64,000 bases of DNA from Clostridium sp. KNHs205 (lineage in GTDB: Bacteria > Bacillota > Clostridia > Lachnospirales > Lachnospiraceae), in assembly GCF_000702945.1 (NCBI RefSeq), contig NZ_JNLE01000003.1, positions 3,581,501 to 3,645,500 on the forward strand. The letters run 5' to 3'. This document shows positions 57,026 to 64,000 of the stretch, piece after piece (positions within the stretch are counted from its first letter, which is position 1; each line of letters begins with the position of its first letter). Made by a program: the position numbers and the translations under genes. A model generated the notes under the pieces. The model made no database searches. It was not told the DNA's origin and saw nothing but the letters and a program-made list of their open reading frames with translations.

Positions 57026-57436
57026 CTAACAGTTGTAAGGTTTATCGGGATAAGGTTTATCGGGATAGGGTTTATCAGGGTAAGGTTTGTCAGGGTGAGG
57101 TTTGTCGGGATAAGGCTTTTTCGAGTCATTTTCTTCTAATTCACTACCACAATTCTCGGATTTTACTTCGCCGTCCTGGTTAGCATTCTGACCGCATTTT
57201 TCTGCAATCTGGCCACCCTGGTTTGCATTCTGACCTTCTTTACCGGAAATCTGACCACCTTCAGAGGCTCTCTGATTCAGACCGGCTTCACTGCCTTCAT
57301 TTGCATTATTATTCGTATTGTAAATAGTGATGTAAATAGAAAGTCCGTCTTTGTCATGTTTAAAAACCACGTTATCTTCCTTTTTATCATCTTTTTTATC
57401 ATCCTTTGGGGGTTTCAAGCTGTCAAAATCACTCAT
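57026..57436 (-). CDS. 136-residue low-complexity protein with PYPDK tail repeats
   Basis: The start at 57436 has GGAGGAAC upstream on the minus strand; a longer frame from 57718 has no support. The N-terminal part is Asp/Lys-rich (PPKDDKKDDKKEDN). A short beta-like segment GLSIYITIYNTNNNANEG follows, then Gly/Gln/Asn-rich repeats (GQISGKEGQNANQ, GQIAEKCGQNANQ), then five PYPDK/PHPDK units and a final PYNC. There is no signal peptide or membrane helix. The composition resembles spore-coat or surface-associated repeat proteins, but no family is recognised. Confidence 0.6.
   Translation of the reverse strand: MSDFDSLKPPKDDKKDDKKEDNVVFKHDKDGLSIYITIYNTNNNANEGSEAGLNQRASEGGQISGKEGQNANQGGQIAEKCGQNANQDGEVKSENCGSELEENDSKKPYPDKPHPDKPYPDKPYPDKPYPDKPYNC
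57041..57115 (-). repeat. Five tandem 15-bp repeats encoding PYPDK
   Basis: The units differ by single bases; one encodes PHPDK. They form the C-terminus of the 136-residue protein. Confidence 0.85.
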
Positions 57437-57620
57437 TAATGTTCCTCCATTTTTTATTTGATGCATTAATATTCTATGATTTGAACTTCTATATTGTGAC
57501 ATAATACGACATGTAATTGTTATTTGATTGAAGAGAAAATACTGTAAATGTCTGGTTGAAACTATAATACTGATAATGTAAAATAAATAAAAACTCTTTA
57601 TGCAATTGGGAGGAATACTT

Positions 57621-58157
57621 ATGCATGCAGATAATAAAGATAAGTTTTTAAACAAGCATTTGAATAAATATTTGAATACTTTTATTGCAGGTATTTTACT
57701 GCTAATGTTAATGTCCATGCTTATGTTTAAAAGTCCTGTTGAAGACCCTGAAATAAATGTGAGCTTTCATGTAACAGATTTGTCCGAGGAAGAATATGAT
57801 TCTGTAGGTACAACAGGACTTAACAATCCTCAAATTCAAGACTTCAAGAAGGTTAATTTTTCCTTTGAATTCAAACAAAGTGATAACATTGTCAGCAGAA
57901 ACCTATCTATTCCTGACATACCGGCTATACTCCGGTCCAAGGATGAAACCAGGTACTGGTATGGCAGCAATACAAAACAGGACAACAAGAATATTGTCTT
58001 GTATCAGTATGATTTCGTTATGTATACGAAAGGATTAGATAAGAACGGTATTATCGAGTACTTTAAAACAGCTAAAATTCAGACCTCCTGGGTAACGAAA
58101 AAAGAAGAACATATAGAAAAAGAGATAGCACTAAAAGACATCATTCAGTATAATTGA
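57621..58157 (+). CDS. Hypothetical membrane-anchored protein
   Basis: I chose the ATG at 57621 with GGGAGGA upstream; the frame also has an ATG at 57600 that lies before that site. The 178-residue protein has a basic N-terminus, one hydrophobic helix (about 22-39, FIAGILLLMLMSMLMF) and a mainly hydrophilic extracytoplasmic part with no recognised domain. It is divergent from the repeat protein, with 184 bp between starts. Confidence 0.6.
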   Translation: MHADNKDKFLNKHLNKYLNTFIAGILLLMLMSMLMFKSPVEDPEINVSFHVTDLSEEEYDSVGTTGLNNPQIQDFKKVNFSFEFKQSDNIVSRNLSIPDIPAILRSKDETRYWYGSNTKQDNKNIVLYQYDFVMYTKGLDKNGIIEYFKTAKIQTSWVTKKEEHIEKEIALKDIIQYN

Positions 58158-58212
58158 AGTGTTTATCTGAATATAATTGAAGTGTTTATCTGAATATAAT
58201 TGAAGTGTTTAT
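58149..58212 (+). repeat. 23-bp tandem repeat, 2.8 copies, covering the stop codon
   Basis: The unit TATAATTGAAGTGTTTATCTGAA occurs at 58149-58171 and 58172-58194, with a partial third copy from 58195. The first copy contains the TGA stop of the membrane-anchored gene. Confidence 0.85.
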
Positions 58213-58246
58213 TGGATATAAGAATACTTAAAATGGAAATTTATAG

Positions 58247-58275
58247 TTGACTTTTGTGGTTTTATATTGTATAAA
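58247..58275 (+). promoter_or_regulatory. Promoter of the ribosomal protection protein gene
   Basis: TTGACT (58247-58252), a 17-bp spacer and TATAAA (58270-58275); start near 58282, just before the leader ribosome site. Confidence 0.65.
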
Positions 58276-58310
58276 TTAAAATAGATTAAAAAAAGGAGGC
58301 TGATTTAAAT

Positions 58311-58382
58311 ATGCGTAAGCTTAATAATTCCGAGAACAGAATAATAAAGATGCAATCAGCCGACCTTGGTACTTGTCTTTAG
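58311..58382 (+). CDS. 23-residue leader peptide
   Basis: The ATG is preceded by AAAGGAGG with a suitable spacing. The peptide starts MRKLNNSENRIIKMQ and ends SADLGTCL before TAG. It lies between promoter and terminator hairpin, so ribosome stalling or slowing on it could change leader folding and allow read-through. Confidence 0.65.
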   Translation: MRKLNNSENRIIKMQSADLGTCL

Positions 58383-58437
58383 CTAATTATTAATGGTTAT
58401 GTATATTAATAATTAATTTATGATAGTAAATTATTTG

Positions 58438-58463
58438 ACCACAGTCGATGACTGTGGTTTTTT
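58438..58463 (+). terminator. Intrinsic terminator of the attenuator
   Basis: It has a perfect 9-bp stem with GAT loop, followed by six T. It is located 137 bp before the ribosomal protection gene. Confidence 0.85.
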
Positions 58464-58599
58464 GCGCTTAAAATTATCAAGATTACCTATGTCAGGCGAC
58501 CCGCCCGTTCTCAGAAGGGAAGCTGCTGATTACCTGAATTAAACAGATAGGGTTGTTTTGGCAAACTGAAACAATCGCTAAGAAGAAAAGGTGATCATA

Positions 58600-60492
58600 A
58601 TGAAAATATTAAATATAGGTATAATGGCACATGTAGATGCCGGTAAGACAACAGTAACAGAAGGTTTTCTATATCATAGCGGAATTAAAAATTTCATGGG
58701 TAATGTTGATAATGGAACAACAACTACAGATTCCATGGAACTGGAAAAACAGCGAGGAATGACAATCCGTTCAGCAACAGTGTCTTTTATGATAGAAGAG
58801 AATAAAATCAATCTGATTGACACTCCTGGACATATGGACTTTATTGCAGAAGTGGAGAGATCTCTGTCAGTACTTGATGGAGTGATTCTGGTTATTTCAG
58901 CAAAGGAAGGCGTACAACCGCAGACACGTGCCATCTTTCATAAAATACAGCAAATGAAAATACCGGCTATTTTATTTATAAATAAAATAGACCGAATAGG
59001 CGTTGATTTAACAGAGGTCTACGAACAGATAAAACAGCAGTTGTCAGAACATTTTCTTTTGATGCAGGAGGTCAGATACAGTTATGGAGCTGTTGAACAG
59101 ACCTATGAAATCCTTCCTAGAAAATACAGTGATACAGAATTTTCAGAACAGATTATTGTACAGTCTGAAAAACTGCTGGAAAAATATATGGACGGAGAAG
59201 AAGTTACACAAGAAGAGTATGAGAAAGTTATAAGATCCCGTAATCGCTATGGTAAACTTTATCCTGTTTATCATGGTACTGCTCTTCAGAATATAGGTAT
59301 CTCAGAGCTTATGGAGGCAGTGGGGAAATGGTTTATGCCAAGGGTTGATAATAAACAGCAATTATCTGCCTATGTATACAAAGTATTATTTGATGACCAT
59401 AATCATAAACTCACCTTTATCCGTGTGTTTTCAGGGGAACTTATTCTAAGACAAAGGACCTGTGTTGAGAGAGACAGCCAGGATATAATTATCCGTAATC
59501 TTTTCGGATTGGAGAAGGGAAGGTTAGTTCCGAAAAATTCAATAACTGCTGGGGATGTGGCAGTAATTATGGATGCAAAGGAACTTAATAGCGGTGACTG
59601 GATTGGTGAACGGATTAAATTACCTATGCTATCCCAGACAGAACCATTGCTGAAAGTCGGTGTAAGACCAATTCCTGCAGCCAATAGAAGAGAACTTTTA
59701 GAGGCTCTGCAAAAACTAGCTATGGAGGATTCTTATCTGGATCTGAGTATTGATGAAGAAACAGAAGAAATCAAGTTAAAGCTCTTTGGAAATCTGCAAA
59801 GAGAGATTTTACAGTCTCTTTTAAAAGAACGATTTCAGCTGGAAACAGAATTTGATAGTGTTTCAACCGTTAAAAAAGATAAACCAATGGATAAAGTAAC
59901 TTGTATCGTTCCAATCTACAGCCCCGGAAATCTATTGGCAGCCGGAGTAGGCTTGACATTGGAACCCCTGGCAGAAGGCAGCGGATATCAGTATGAGAAT
60001 AGAGTGTCCTTTGGAGATCTGAGTAAATCTTTTCAAAACGCTGTAGCGGAAGGCGTTGAAAAGGGTATAAGAAAAGGAATTTACGGTGAAGTGGTAGATA
60101 CCAAGGTTACTTTCATGTATTCTGATTATGACAGTGTTAACAGCACGCCTGCGGATTACAGAAAGCTTGCCGAAAGGATAATTTATCAGGCGTTAAAAGA
60201 AATCGGGACCTGTACCATGGAACCAGTTATGAAATATACACTGACAGCACCCCAGGGCTATGAGAAAAGAATTATAACAGAATTGGTACGTATGGATGCC
60301 CTAATGGAAGAGACAGAGTATACTCAGACGGAAATGATTATGAAAGGCAAAGTAACCTTAGAAGCCTGTAAAGATTTTTCTGTAGTATTATTTACTTTAA
60401 CAGAAGGAAGAGGAATATTTGAAACTGCCTTCTGGCAGTACCGGCAGGTGAAGGAAGCAAAAAAAGGAATGAACAGCTTGGTTGAAAATTAA
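58600..60492 (+). CDS. Tet-type ribosomal protection protein (EF-G-like GTPase)
   Basis: I chose the ATG at 58600 with AAAAGGTG upstream (630 residues). The GTPase motifs are AHVDAGKTT, RGMTIRSA, DTPGHMDF and NKIDR. The domain IV loop has the hallmark STPADYR, as in Tet(M) STPADFR. Domain V ends shortly after GRGIFETAFWQYRQV and lacks the C-terminal tail of Tet(M) that contains SRIDKVRYMFNKI-like residues. The family binds the ribosome and expels tetracycline. The divergence means resistance cannot be assumed, but the attenuator suggests a translation-inhibitor response. Confidence 0.88.
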   Translation: MKILNIGIMAHVDAGKTTVTEGFLYHSGIKNFMGNVDNGTTTTDSMELEKQRGMTIRSATVSFMIEENKINLIDTPGHMDFIAEVERSLSVLDGVILVISAKEGVQPQTRAIFHKIQQMKIPAILFINKIDRIGVDLTEVYEQIKQQLSEHFLLMQEVRYSYGAVEQTYEILPRKYSDTEFSEQIIVQSEKLLEKYMDGEEVTQEEYEKVIRSRNRYGKLYPVYHGTALQNIGISELMEAVGKWFMPRVDNKQQLSAYVYKVLFDDHNHKLTFIRVFSGELILRQRTCVERDSQDIIIRNLFGLEKGRLVPKNSITAGDVAVIMDAKELNSGDWIGERIKLPMLSQTEPLLKVGVRPIPAANRRELLEALQKLAMEDSYLDLSIDEETEEIKLKLFGNLQREILQSLLKERFQLETEFDSVSTVKKDKPMDKVTCIVPIYSPGNLLAAGVGLTLEPLAEGSGYQYENRVSFGDLSKSFQNAVAEGVEKGIRKGIYGEVVDTKVTFMYSDYDSVNSTPADYRKLAERIIYQALKEIGTCTMEPVMKYTLTAPQGYEKRIITELVRMDALMEETEYTQTEMIMKGKVTLEACKDFSVVLFTLTEGRGIFETAFWQYRQVKEAKKGMNSLVEN

Positions 60493-61060
60493 TATATTTA
60501 TGGAATGGAGAACAGAGAAAATGCCTGAGTCATTTTAACCGGGGGCATAAAGACAATGGAGGAAATATGAAGAGATTAAGACTTTGGATGTGTGGATTTA
60601 TTTGAACATCGCTTTGAAATGGAAAGGATATTATTGGACAGCAATATTATGTCCAAATTAACCATCAAAGTTGTAGAAGATGACAGGACTCTTGGTAAGG
60701 AGATAATTATGAACAATTTGTTTTCCTTTAAGGATTTAAATTCAGATATTTAATGGTATCCTAATACTGTAAAAATTAAATTGTTACATGGGGTTTAGAA
60801 TTACAGAAACATTATACTGAATCACCAATGTCATTGGTTTACAAGCTTGGCATGCAACACCTGAGTTTGTAAACCAAATCACAAAGTTAATACACGGCTG
60901 ATAGTCAGATATATTAAAATTTGTACCAGGCTTACTAGCTTGTCAAAGATTAGTTTAAGCTTGGAATAATAAAACCCTGGAATTAAAACCTGTATAAATT
61001 GAAAATAAGCTCATGGAAAGGTTGCTGTACCATTATTAGTAAGGTACATTAGGTGAAACG
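60493..61060 (+). other. Intergenic region with probable coding debris and an inverted repeat
   Basis: A start-poor frame around 60592-60753 reads DLFEHRFEMERILLDSNIM then KLTIKVVEDDRTLGKEII, the latter resembling a response-regulator N-terminus, and stops. TTGGTTTACAA (60834-60844) and TTGTAAACCAA (60867-60877) form an inverted repeat. No intact gene is present. Confidence 0.35.
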
Positions 61061-62323
61061 ATGAGAATAGGTTATGCTTGTCAGACTATAGGTATACCGG
61101 GAACAGACTTTAAGAGCTGTATCCTTAGAAATGCAGATGAAACCAATCTAAGAAGCATTATCTCACATAACCTGGAATCCCTTGAGAGGATTCTGGATTA
61201 TAATATATTTTCAGGAATCAGGTTATTTCGAATTACTTCAGACCTGATTCCATTTGGCTCTAGTCCGGCAAATAAATTAGAATGGTGGAAACTATACGAA
61301 GAAAAGTTTGATTTGCTGGGGGATAAGATCAGGCAAAGCAATATGCGGGTTTCTTTGCATCCCGGACAATATACGGTGCTTAATTCACCATCAGAGGACG
61401 TGGTAAAAAGGGCAATAGAAGATCTGGAATACCATACAAAAATCTTAAAGGCTTTGGGGATGGATAAGAAGAATAAACTGGTGCTTCATATAGGCGGTGC
61501 TTATAATGACAGACAAGAAGCCATACAGAGATTTATTAATAATTTCAAAAATCTTGGTGAACATCTGAAAGATCGTTTAGTATTGGAAAATGATGACAGG
61601 ATATTTCGAATAGAAGAAGTACTAAACATCGGGGAAAAGGTCGGTGCACCCGTTATTTTTGATAATCTTCACAATAAGATCAATCCAAGCAGCGGGAATT
61701 ATGACGAGATTAAGTGGATTAACTTATGTCAGGCAACCTGGAAGCAGGCTGACGGACCCCAGAAAATACATTACTCAGATCAGCATCCAAATAAGAAGCC
61801 GGGTTCTCATTCAGATACTATTGATGGCGAAATTTTTATGGACTTCTGCCAGCGGCTTAACAGAGAGGATATTGATATAATGCTTGAGGTAAAGGATAAG
61901 AATTTATCAGCAATTAAATGCTGCAATATCGTTGCTACAAAACCTTCTGTCAATTTATTAGAAAGGGAATGGAGCCGCTATAAATACCTTGTTCTTGAAA
62001 AATCACCGAAAGACTATAATCATATAAGGCAGCTGTTGAAGGTGAAAGAGGAGTATAATGCAGTTGAGTTCTATAAGTACTTAGATCATGCTATGGAACA
62101 GGAGATTATAACCGGCAACGGGCTCAATGCTGCTTTGCATGTCTGGGGGTATTTTAAAGAATGTGCTGATGAAAAGGAAAAGATAGCTTTCGGAAAAAGA
62201 TGCAGTAATTATAAAGCAGGAAAATTATCGTTGAATGGACTAAAGAAATATCTGTGGCAGTTATCCTGTAAATACCAGGAAGAATATCTCTTGAATTCCT
62301 ATTATTTTTCAGAAGTTATGTAA
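61061..62323 (+). CDS. uvsE: UV DNA damage endonuclease UvsE fused to a DUF1722 (YbgA-like) domain
   Basis: The 420-residue protein starts MRIGYACQTIGIPGTDFKSC. Residues about 1-300 form the UVDE TIM barrel with metal ligands in SLHPGQYTVLNSP, LVLHIGGAYNDR, VLENDDRIF, VIFDNLHNK and MLEVKDKN. It nicks DNA 5' to UV photoproducts. From about residue 304 a second domain begins SRYKYLVLEKSPKDYNHIRQ and continues with NAALHVWGYFKE and NYKAGKLSLNGLKKY. This matches the E. coli YbgA/DUF1722 pattern (SRYKLVFLAHS, NVLMHVQGYF). Stand-alone UvsE proteins are about 300-330 residues. Confidence 0.92.
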   Translation: MRIGYACQTIGIPGTDFKSCILRNADETNLRSIISHNLESLERILDYNIFSGIRLFRITSDLIPFGSSPANKLEWWKLYEEKFDLLGDKIRQSNMRVSLHPGQYTVLNSPSEDVVKRAIEDLEYHTKILKALGMDKKNKLVLHIGGAYNDRQEAIQRFINNFKNLGEHLKDRLVLENDDRIFRIEEVLNIGEKVGAPVIFDNLHNKINPSSGNYDEIKWINLCQATWKQADGPQKIHYSDQHPNKKPGSHSDTIDGEIFMDFCQRLNREDIDIMLEVKDKNLSAIKCCNIVATKPSVNLLEREWSRYKYLVLEKSPKDYNHIRQLLKVKEEYNAVEFYKYLDHAMEQEIITGNGLNAALHVWGYFKECADEKEKIAFGKRCSNYKAGKLSLNGLKKYLWQLSCKYQEEYLLNSYYFSEVM

Positions 62324-62398
62324 AGTTGTGGTGTTTGATTCGACATCATTGGTAGTATATGGTATATTATAGGCAGTAGATAATAATATTTATATTAA

Positions 62399-62480
62399 CA
62401 CATTTTCTAAGTGTGCATAAGCACACAGATAGAATATTTTAATTCACACATTTTCTAAGTGTGCTAAAGTACACAGATAG
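62399..62480 (+). repeat. Two 34-bp direct repeats with internal hairpin before the DinB gene
   Basis: CACATTTTCTAAGTGTGC then a 4-base loop, GCACAC or GTACAC, and AGATAG occur at 62399-62432 and 62447-62480 (period 48). Each contains a GTGTGC/GCACAC dyad. The second copy abuts the GGAG ribosome site. They could be operators. Confidence 0.75.
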
Positions 62481-62489
62481 GAGCCGAAC

Positions 62490-63008
62490 ATGAAATTCTC
62501 CGCAAGCTATATAGACGCTGTCAAGGATCAAACAAACAGAACCCTGTGGAGTCTTAATAATGTTATTGACAGTATTCCTGATGCCTACTGGGATAAGCTA
62601 TATTGTGATATGCCCTTATGGAAGCATGTATATCATACGCTTCATTCACTGGATATGTGGTATATAAATCCTTTAAGTTATGAAGAACCAGAGTTTCATA
62701 AGCCTGGTTTAAATGATTTGGATGCTGAGACCAAGGGGTATCTGTCAAGAGAGTTACTTAAGGATTATTATGGCAAGGTAAAAGTGAAAATAACCGCTTA
62801 TCTTCAGACTTTAAATGATGTAAAGCTTCTGGAATACCCGGAAAAATGTCCTTATACAAGGTTTCATCTAATTCTTGCACAACACAGGCATCTGGATATG
62901 CATATCGGCATGATTATGGGATATATCATAGCAGGTGAGAATCTTTGGCCTCGTATTCTGGGACTGCAATCAGAATTTCCGGAAGGAGAATATTCTTTGT
63001 ATTTTTAA
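62490..63008 (+). CDS. DinB-family (DUF664-like) protein
   Basis: The 172-residue helical protein has the DinB-superfamily bundle with histidines arranged for metal binding: LWKHVYHTLHSLDMWY (first) and LAQHRHLDMHIGMIMG (second). ATAGGAG precedes the ATG. Family members include metal-dependent thiol-linked enzymes; the function here is unknown. It lies 166 bp after uvsE. Confidence 0.85.
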   Translation: MKFSASYIDAVKDQTNRTLWSLNNVIDSIPDAYWDKLYCDMPLWKHVYHTLHSLDMWYINPLSYEEPEFHKPGLNDLDAETKGYLSRELLKDYYGKVKVKITAYLQTLNDVKLLEYPEKCPYTRFHLILAQHRHLDMHIGMIMGYIIAGENLWPRILGLQSEFPEGEYSLYF

Positions 63009-63019
63009 CTATAACACAA

Positions 63020-63080
63020 GAGAATATTTATTTTATTTAAGCTATAACAGAAGAGTATTTTTATAACAGAAGAGTATTTT
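63020..63080 (+). repeat. Short tandem repeats between DinB and cupin genes
   Basis: TATAACAGAAGAGTATTTT occurs twice (near 63043 and 63062), and a diverged copy TATAACACAAGAGAATATT lies near 63011. The repeat probably arose by slippage. Confidence 0.65.
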
Positions 63081-63115
63081 AATGAATTTTAACTATAACC
63101 TAAGGAGAGTAGGCT

Positions 63116-63583
63116 ATGAGTGATATTATTCATATTAAAGCAGCGGAAGTAACACCAAAACACAAGAACGAGCATATTGGGTATGAGTACTTGAAACGAG
63201 AACTGGTGCCAAAGGGGTATGGGGAGCAAAGTGCCGTATCCCTCTATGAAATACCACCAGGTCAAGCTGCATATCCTTATCATTACCATACGAAAAATGA
63301 AGAATCCTTCTATATTATTAGCGGAATCGGATTACTGAAAACTCCTTTAGGAGAGAAGCTTGTATCTGCGGGAGATTTTTTGTTTTTTCCTGCTGATGAA
63401 AAGGGAGCTCACAAATTAACAAATGCATCAGATACAGAAGTATTGGTGTATATGGATTTTGATTCCTATAATGATGTGGATGTGGCAATATATCCTGATT
63501 CGGGAAAGATAGGAATATGGGGGAAAGGTATCGATAAAGTCTACCGTATTGCAGAGGAAGCAGATTATTATGACGGTGAATAA
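63116..63583 (+). CDS. Cupin-domain protein
   Basis: The 155-residue single-domain cupin has both motifs: motif 1 PYHYHTKNEESFYIISGIG with metal-type His and Glu, and motif 2 FFPADEKGAHKLTN. AAGGAGAG lies before the ATG. It may be a sugar or small-molecule isomerase or a metal-binding sensor; nothing in the context decides. Confidence 0.88.
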   Translation: MSDIIHIKAAEVTPKHKNEHIGYEYLKRELVPKGYGEQSAVSLYEIPPGQAAYPYHYHTKNEESFYIISGIGLLKTPLGEKLVSAGDFLFFPADEKGAHKLTNASDTEVLVYMDFDSYNDVDVAIYPDSGKIGIWGKGIDKVYRIAEEADYYDGE

Positions 63584-63646
63584 TTACAGGCTTCATCTTT
63601 TTTGAAGCAGCACTTTAACCCTATGGGTTCAGGAGGAGGTTTCTAA

Positions 63647-64000
63647 GTGAGACGGTTTAGATTTCCTAAGGCTAAAGTTATTAAAACAGCCGCTATATTA
63701 TTGTGTTTATTTGGAATATTATTTGTTATTATTACTTCTACAGGTTTTTATCAGAGAATAATACTCCCAGATAGTGGAGATGTAAAGGTACTGTACCTGT
63801 CATTTGTTAAGGAGGGTACAGATAAAGGTAATGTTGAAGTTAATGATAAACAGGTTATTAGTAATATTCTTAAACTGCTGGCGGGGGCAAGAAAATCTTT
63901 ACAATCATCTGTACAGGATACCCCGTTAACAAAGAGCTATTTTAAAATAAATATAAAAATGCCTTCTGAAAACCAGATTATTTATCTATACAAATATAAG
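63647..64000 (+). CDS. Membrane-anchored hypothetical protein, 3'-truncated by window edge
   Basis: A GTG start behind AGGAGGAGG opens a frame that continues to the window end (118 codons). After a basic N-terminus comes one hydrophobic helix (about 14-33, AAILLCLFGILFVIITSTGF). An extracytoplasmic part follows with VNDKQVISNILKLLAGARKS and VQDTPLTKSYFKINI. The latter resembles DUF5301 or BlaR1-type sensor tails, but I am not sure of this. Confidence 0.65.
   Translation, partial: MRRFRFPKAKVIKTAAILLCLFGILFVIITSTGFYQRIILPDSGDVKVLYLSFVKEGTDKGNVEVNDKQVISNILKLLAGARKSLQSSVQDTPLTKSYFKINIKMPSENQIIYLYKYK

Larger units (their letters stand above)
58298..58463 (+). promoter_or_regulatory. Transcription attenuator with leader peptide and terminator
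   Basis: GGCTGATT (58298-58305), which overlaps the leader ribosome site, can pair with AATCAGCC (58354-58361) inside the leader coding sequence. TAATTATTAAT/ATTAATAATTA (58384-58415) forms a second hairpin right after the leader stop. ACCACAGTC-GAT-GACTGTGGT (58438-58458) plus six T is a perfect intrinsic terminator. The order promoter, leader peptide, terminator, resistance-type gene is that of drug-responsive attenuation as at tet(M) and ABC-F genes. Confidence 0.75.

Noticed and set aside
57437-57718. N-terminal extension of the PYPDK-repeat protein
   Set aside because: The GGAGG site lies directly before the internal ATG at 57436, and the upstream residues look like translated promoter DNA.
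60592-60753. Response regulator gene
   Set aside because: Only about 20 residues resemble a receiver N-terminus and the frame stops at once; noted as debris only.
62399-62480. CRISPR array
   Set aside because: There are only two copies, a 14-bp spacer and no cas genes; the 41145-41215 repeats fail for the same reasons.

Overview
The window is A+T-rich, mostly plus-strand DNA from a Gram-positive, low-GC anaerobe, most likely a plant-fibre-degrading member of the Lachnospiraceae (Clostridium cluster XIVa). The placement is inferred from the style of the genes: YesN/YesM pairs next to sugar ABC transporters, strong AGGAGG ribosome sites, lipoprotein solute-binding proteins, a broad set of arabinan, pectin, chitin and beta-glucan enzymes, and clostridial RNHCP, DegV and UvsE proteins. 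No rRNA or marker gene fixes the species.

Layout. 1-1199: end of a trp operon (trpB partial, trpA). 1638-10102: a sugar-sensing and uptake locus made of a response regulator, a sensor kinase, a membrane-anchored sugar-binding protein and a ribose/galactose-type ABC importer. 10155-12375 (minus): a flavin amine oxidase followed by an unrecognised 147-residue protein. 12798-18800: xpt, a heterodimeric ABC exporter and holA. 18968-21885: tRNA-Ser(CGA) with the scar of an integrated element (truncated tyrosine recombinase, broken Old Yellow Enzyme gene, decayed coding sequence, one intact hypothetical gene). 22255-24531: a TetR repressor and a 14-helix drug-efflux pump with matching palindromic operators.

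25163-35892 is one sugar-utilisation locus: family-1 solute-binding protein, two permeases, LacI regulator, GH42 beta-galactosidase, Asp/Glu-racemase-like protein, GH127 beta-L-arabinofuranosidase and a DUF1537 acid-sugar kinase. It has a consensus sigma-A promoter and repeated TTTAGT/ACTAAA operator-like palindromes. 36023-38011 holds small housekeeping and accessory genes (sfp, VOC, Nudix). 38221-42666 adds a 240-bp foldback sequence, a GH51 arabinofuranosidase with a divergent AraC regulator, and a secreted PL9-type pectate lyase. 43527-47150 carries two secreted multi-domain enzymes (GH64 beta-1,3-glucanase, GH18 chitinase) sharing a nearly duplicated ricin-type lectin module, a pairing suited to fungal cell walls.

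47519-64000 is a mixed region: a 52-residue extremely acidic protein, DegV, an AEC transporter, HxlR/SDR, topB, an RNHCP protein behind a structured leader, a repeat protein, and a Tet-type ribosomal protection protein behind a leader-peptide/terminator attenuator. It ends with a UvsE UV-damage endonuclease fused to a DUF1722 (YbgA-like) domain, a DinB-family protein, a cupin and the start of a membrane protein. The observations most worth following are the UvsE-DUF1722 fusion, the attenuator, the amine oxidase with its unknown partner, the foldback element and the arabinoside locus with its unexpected racemase/kinase pair.
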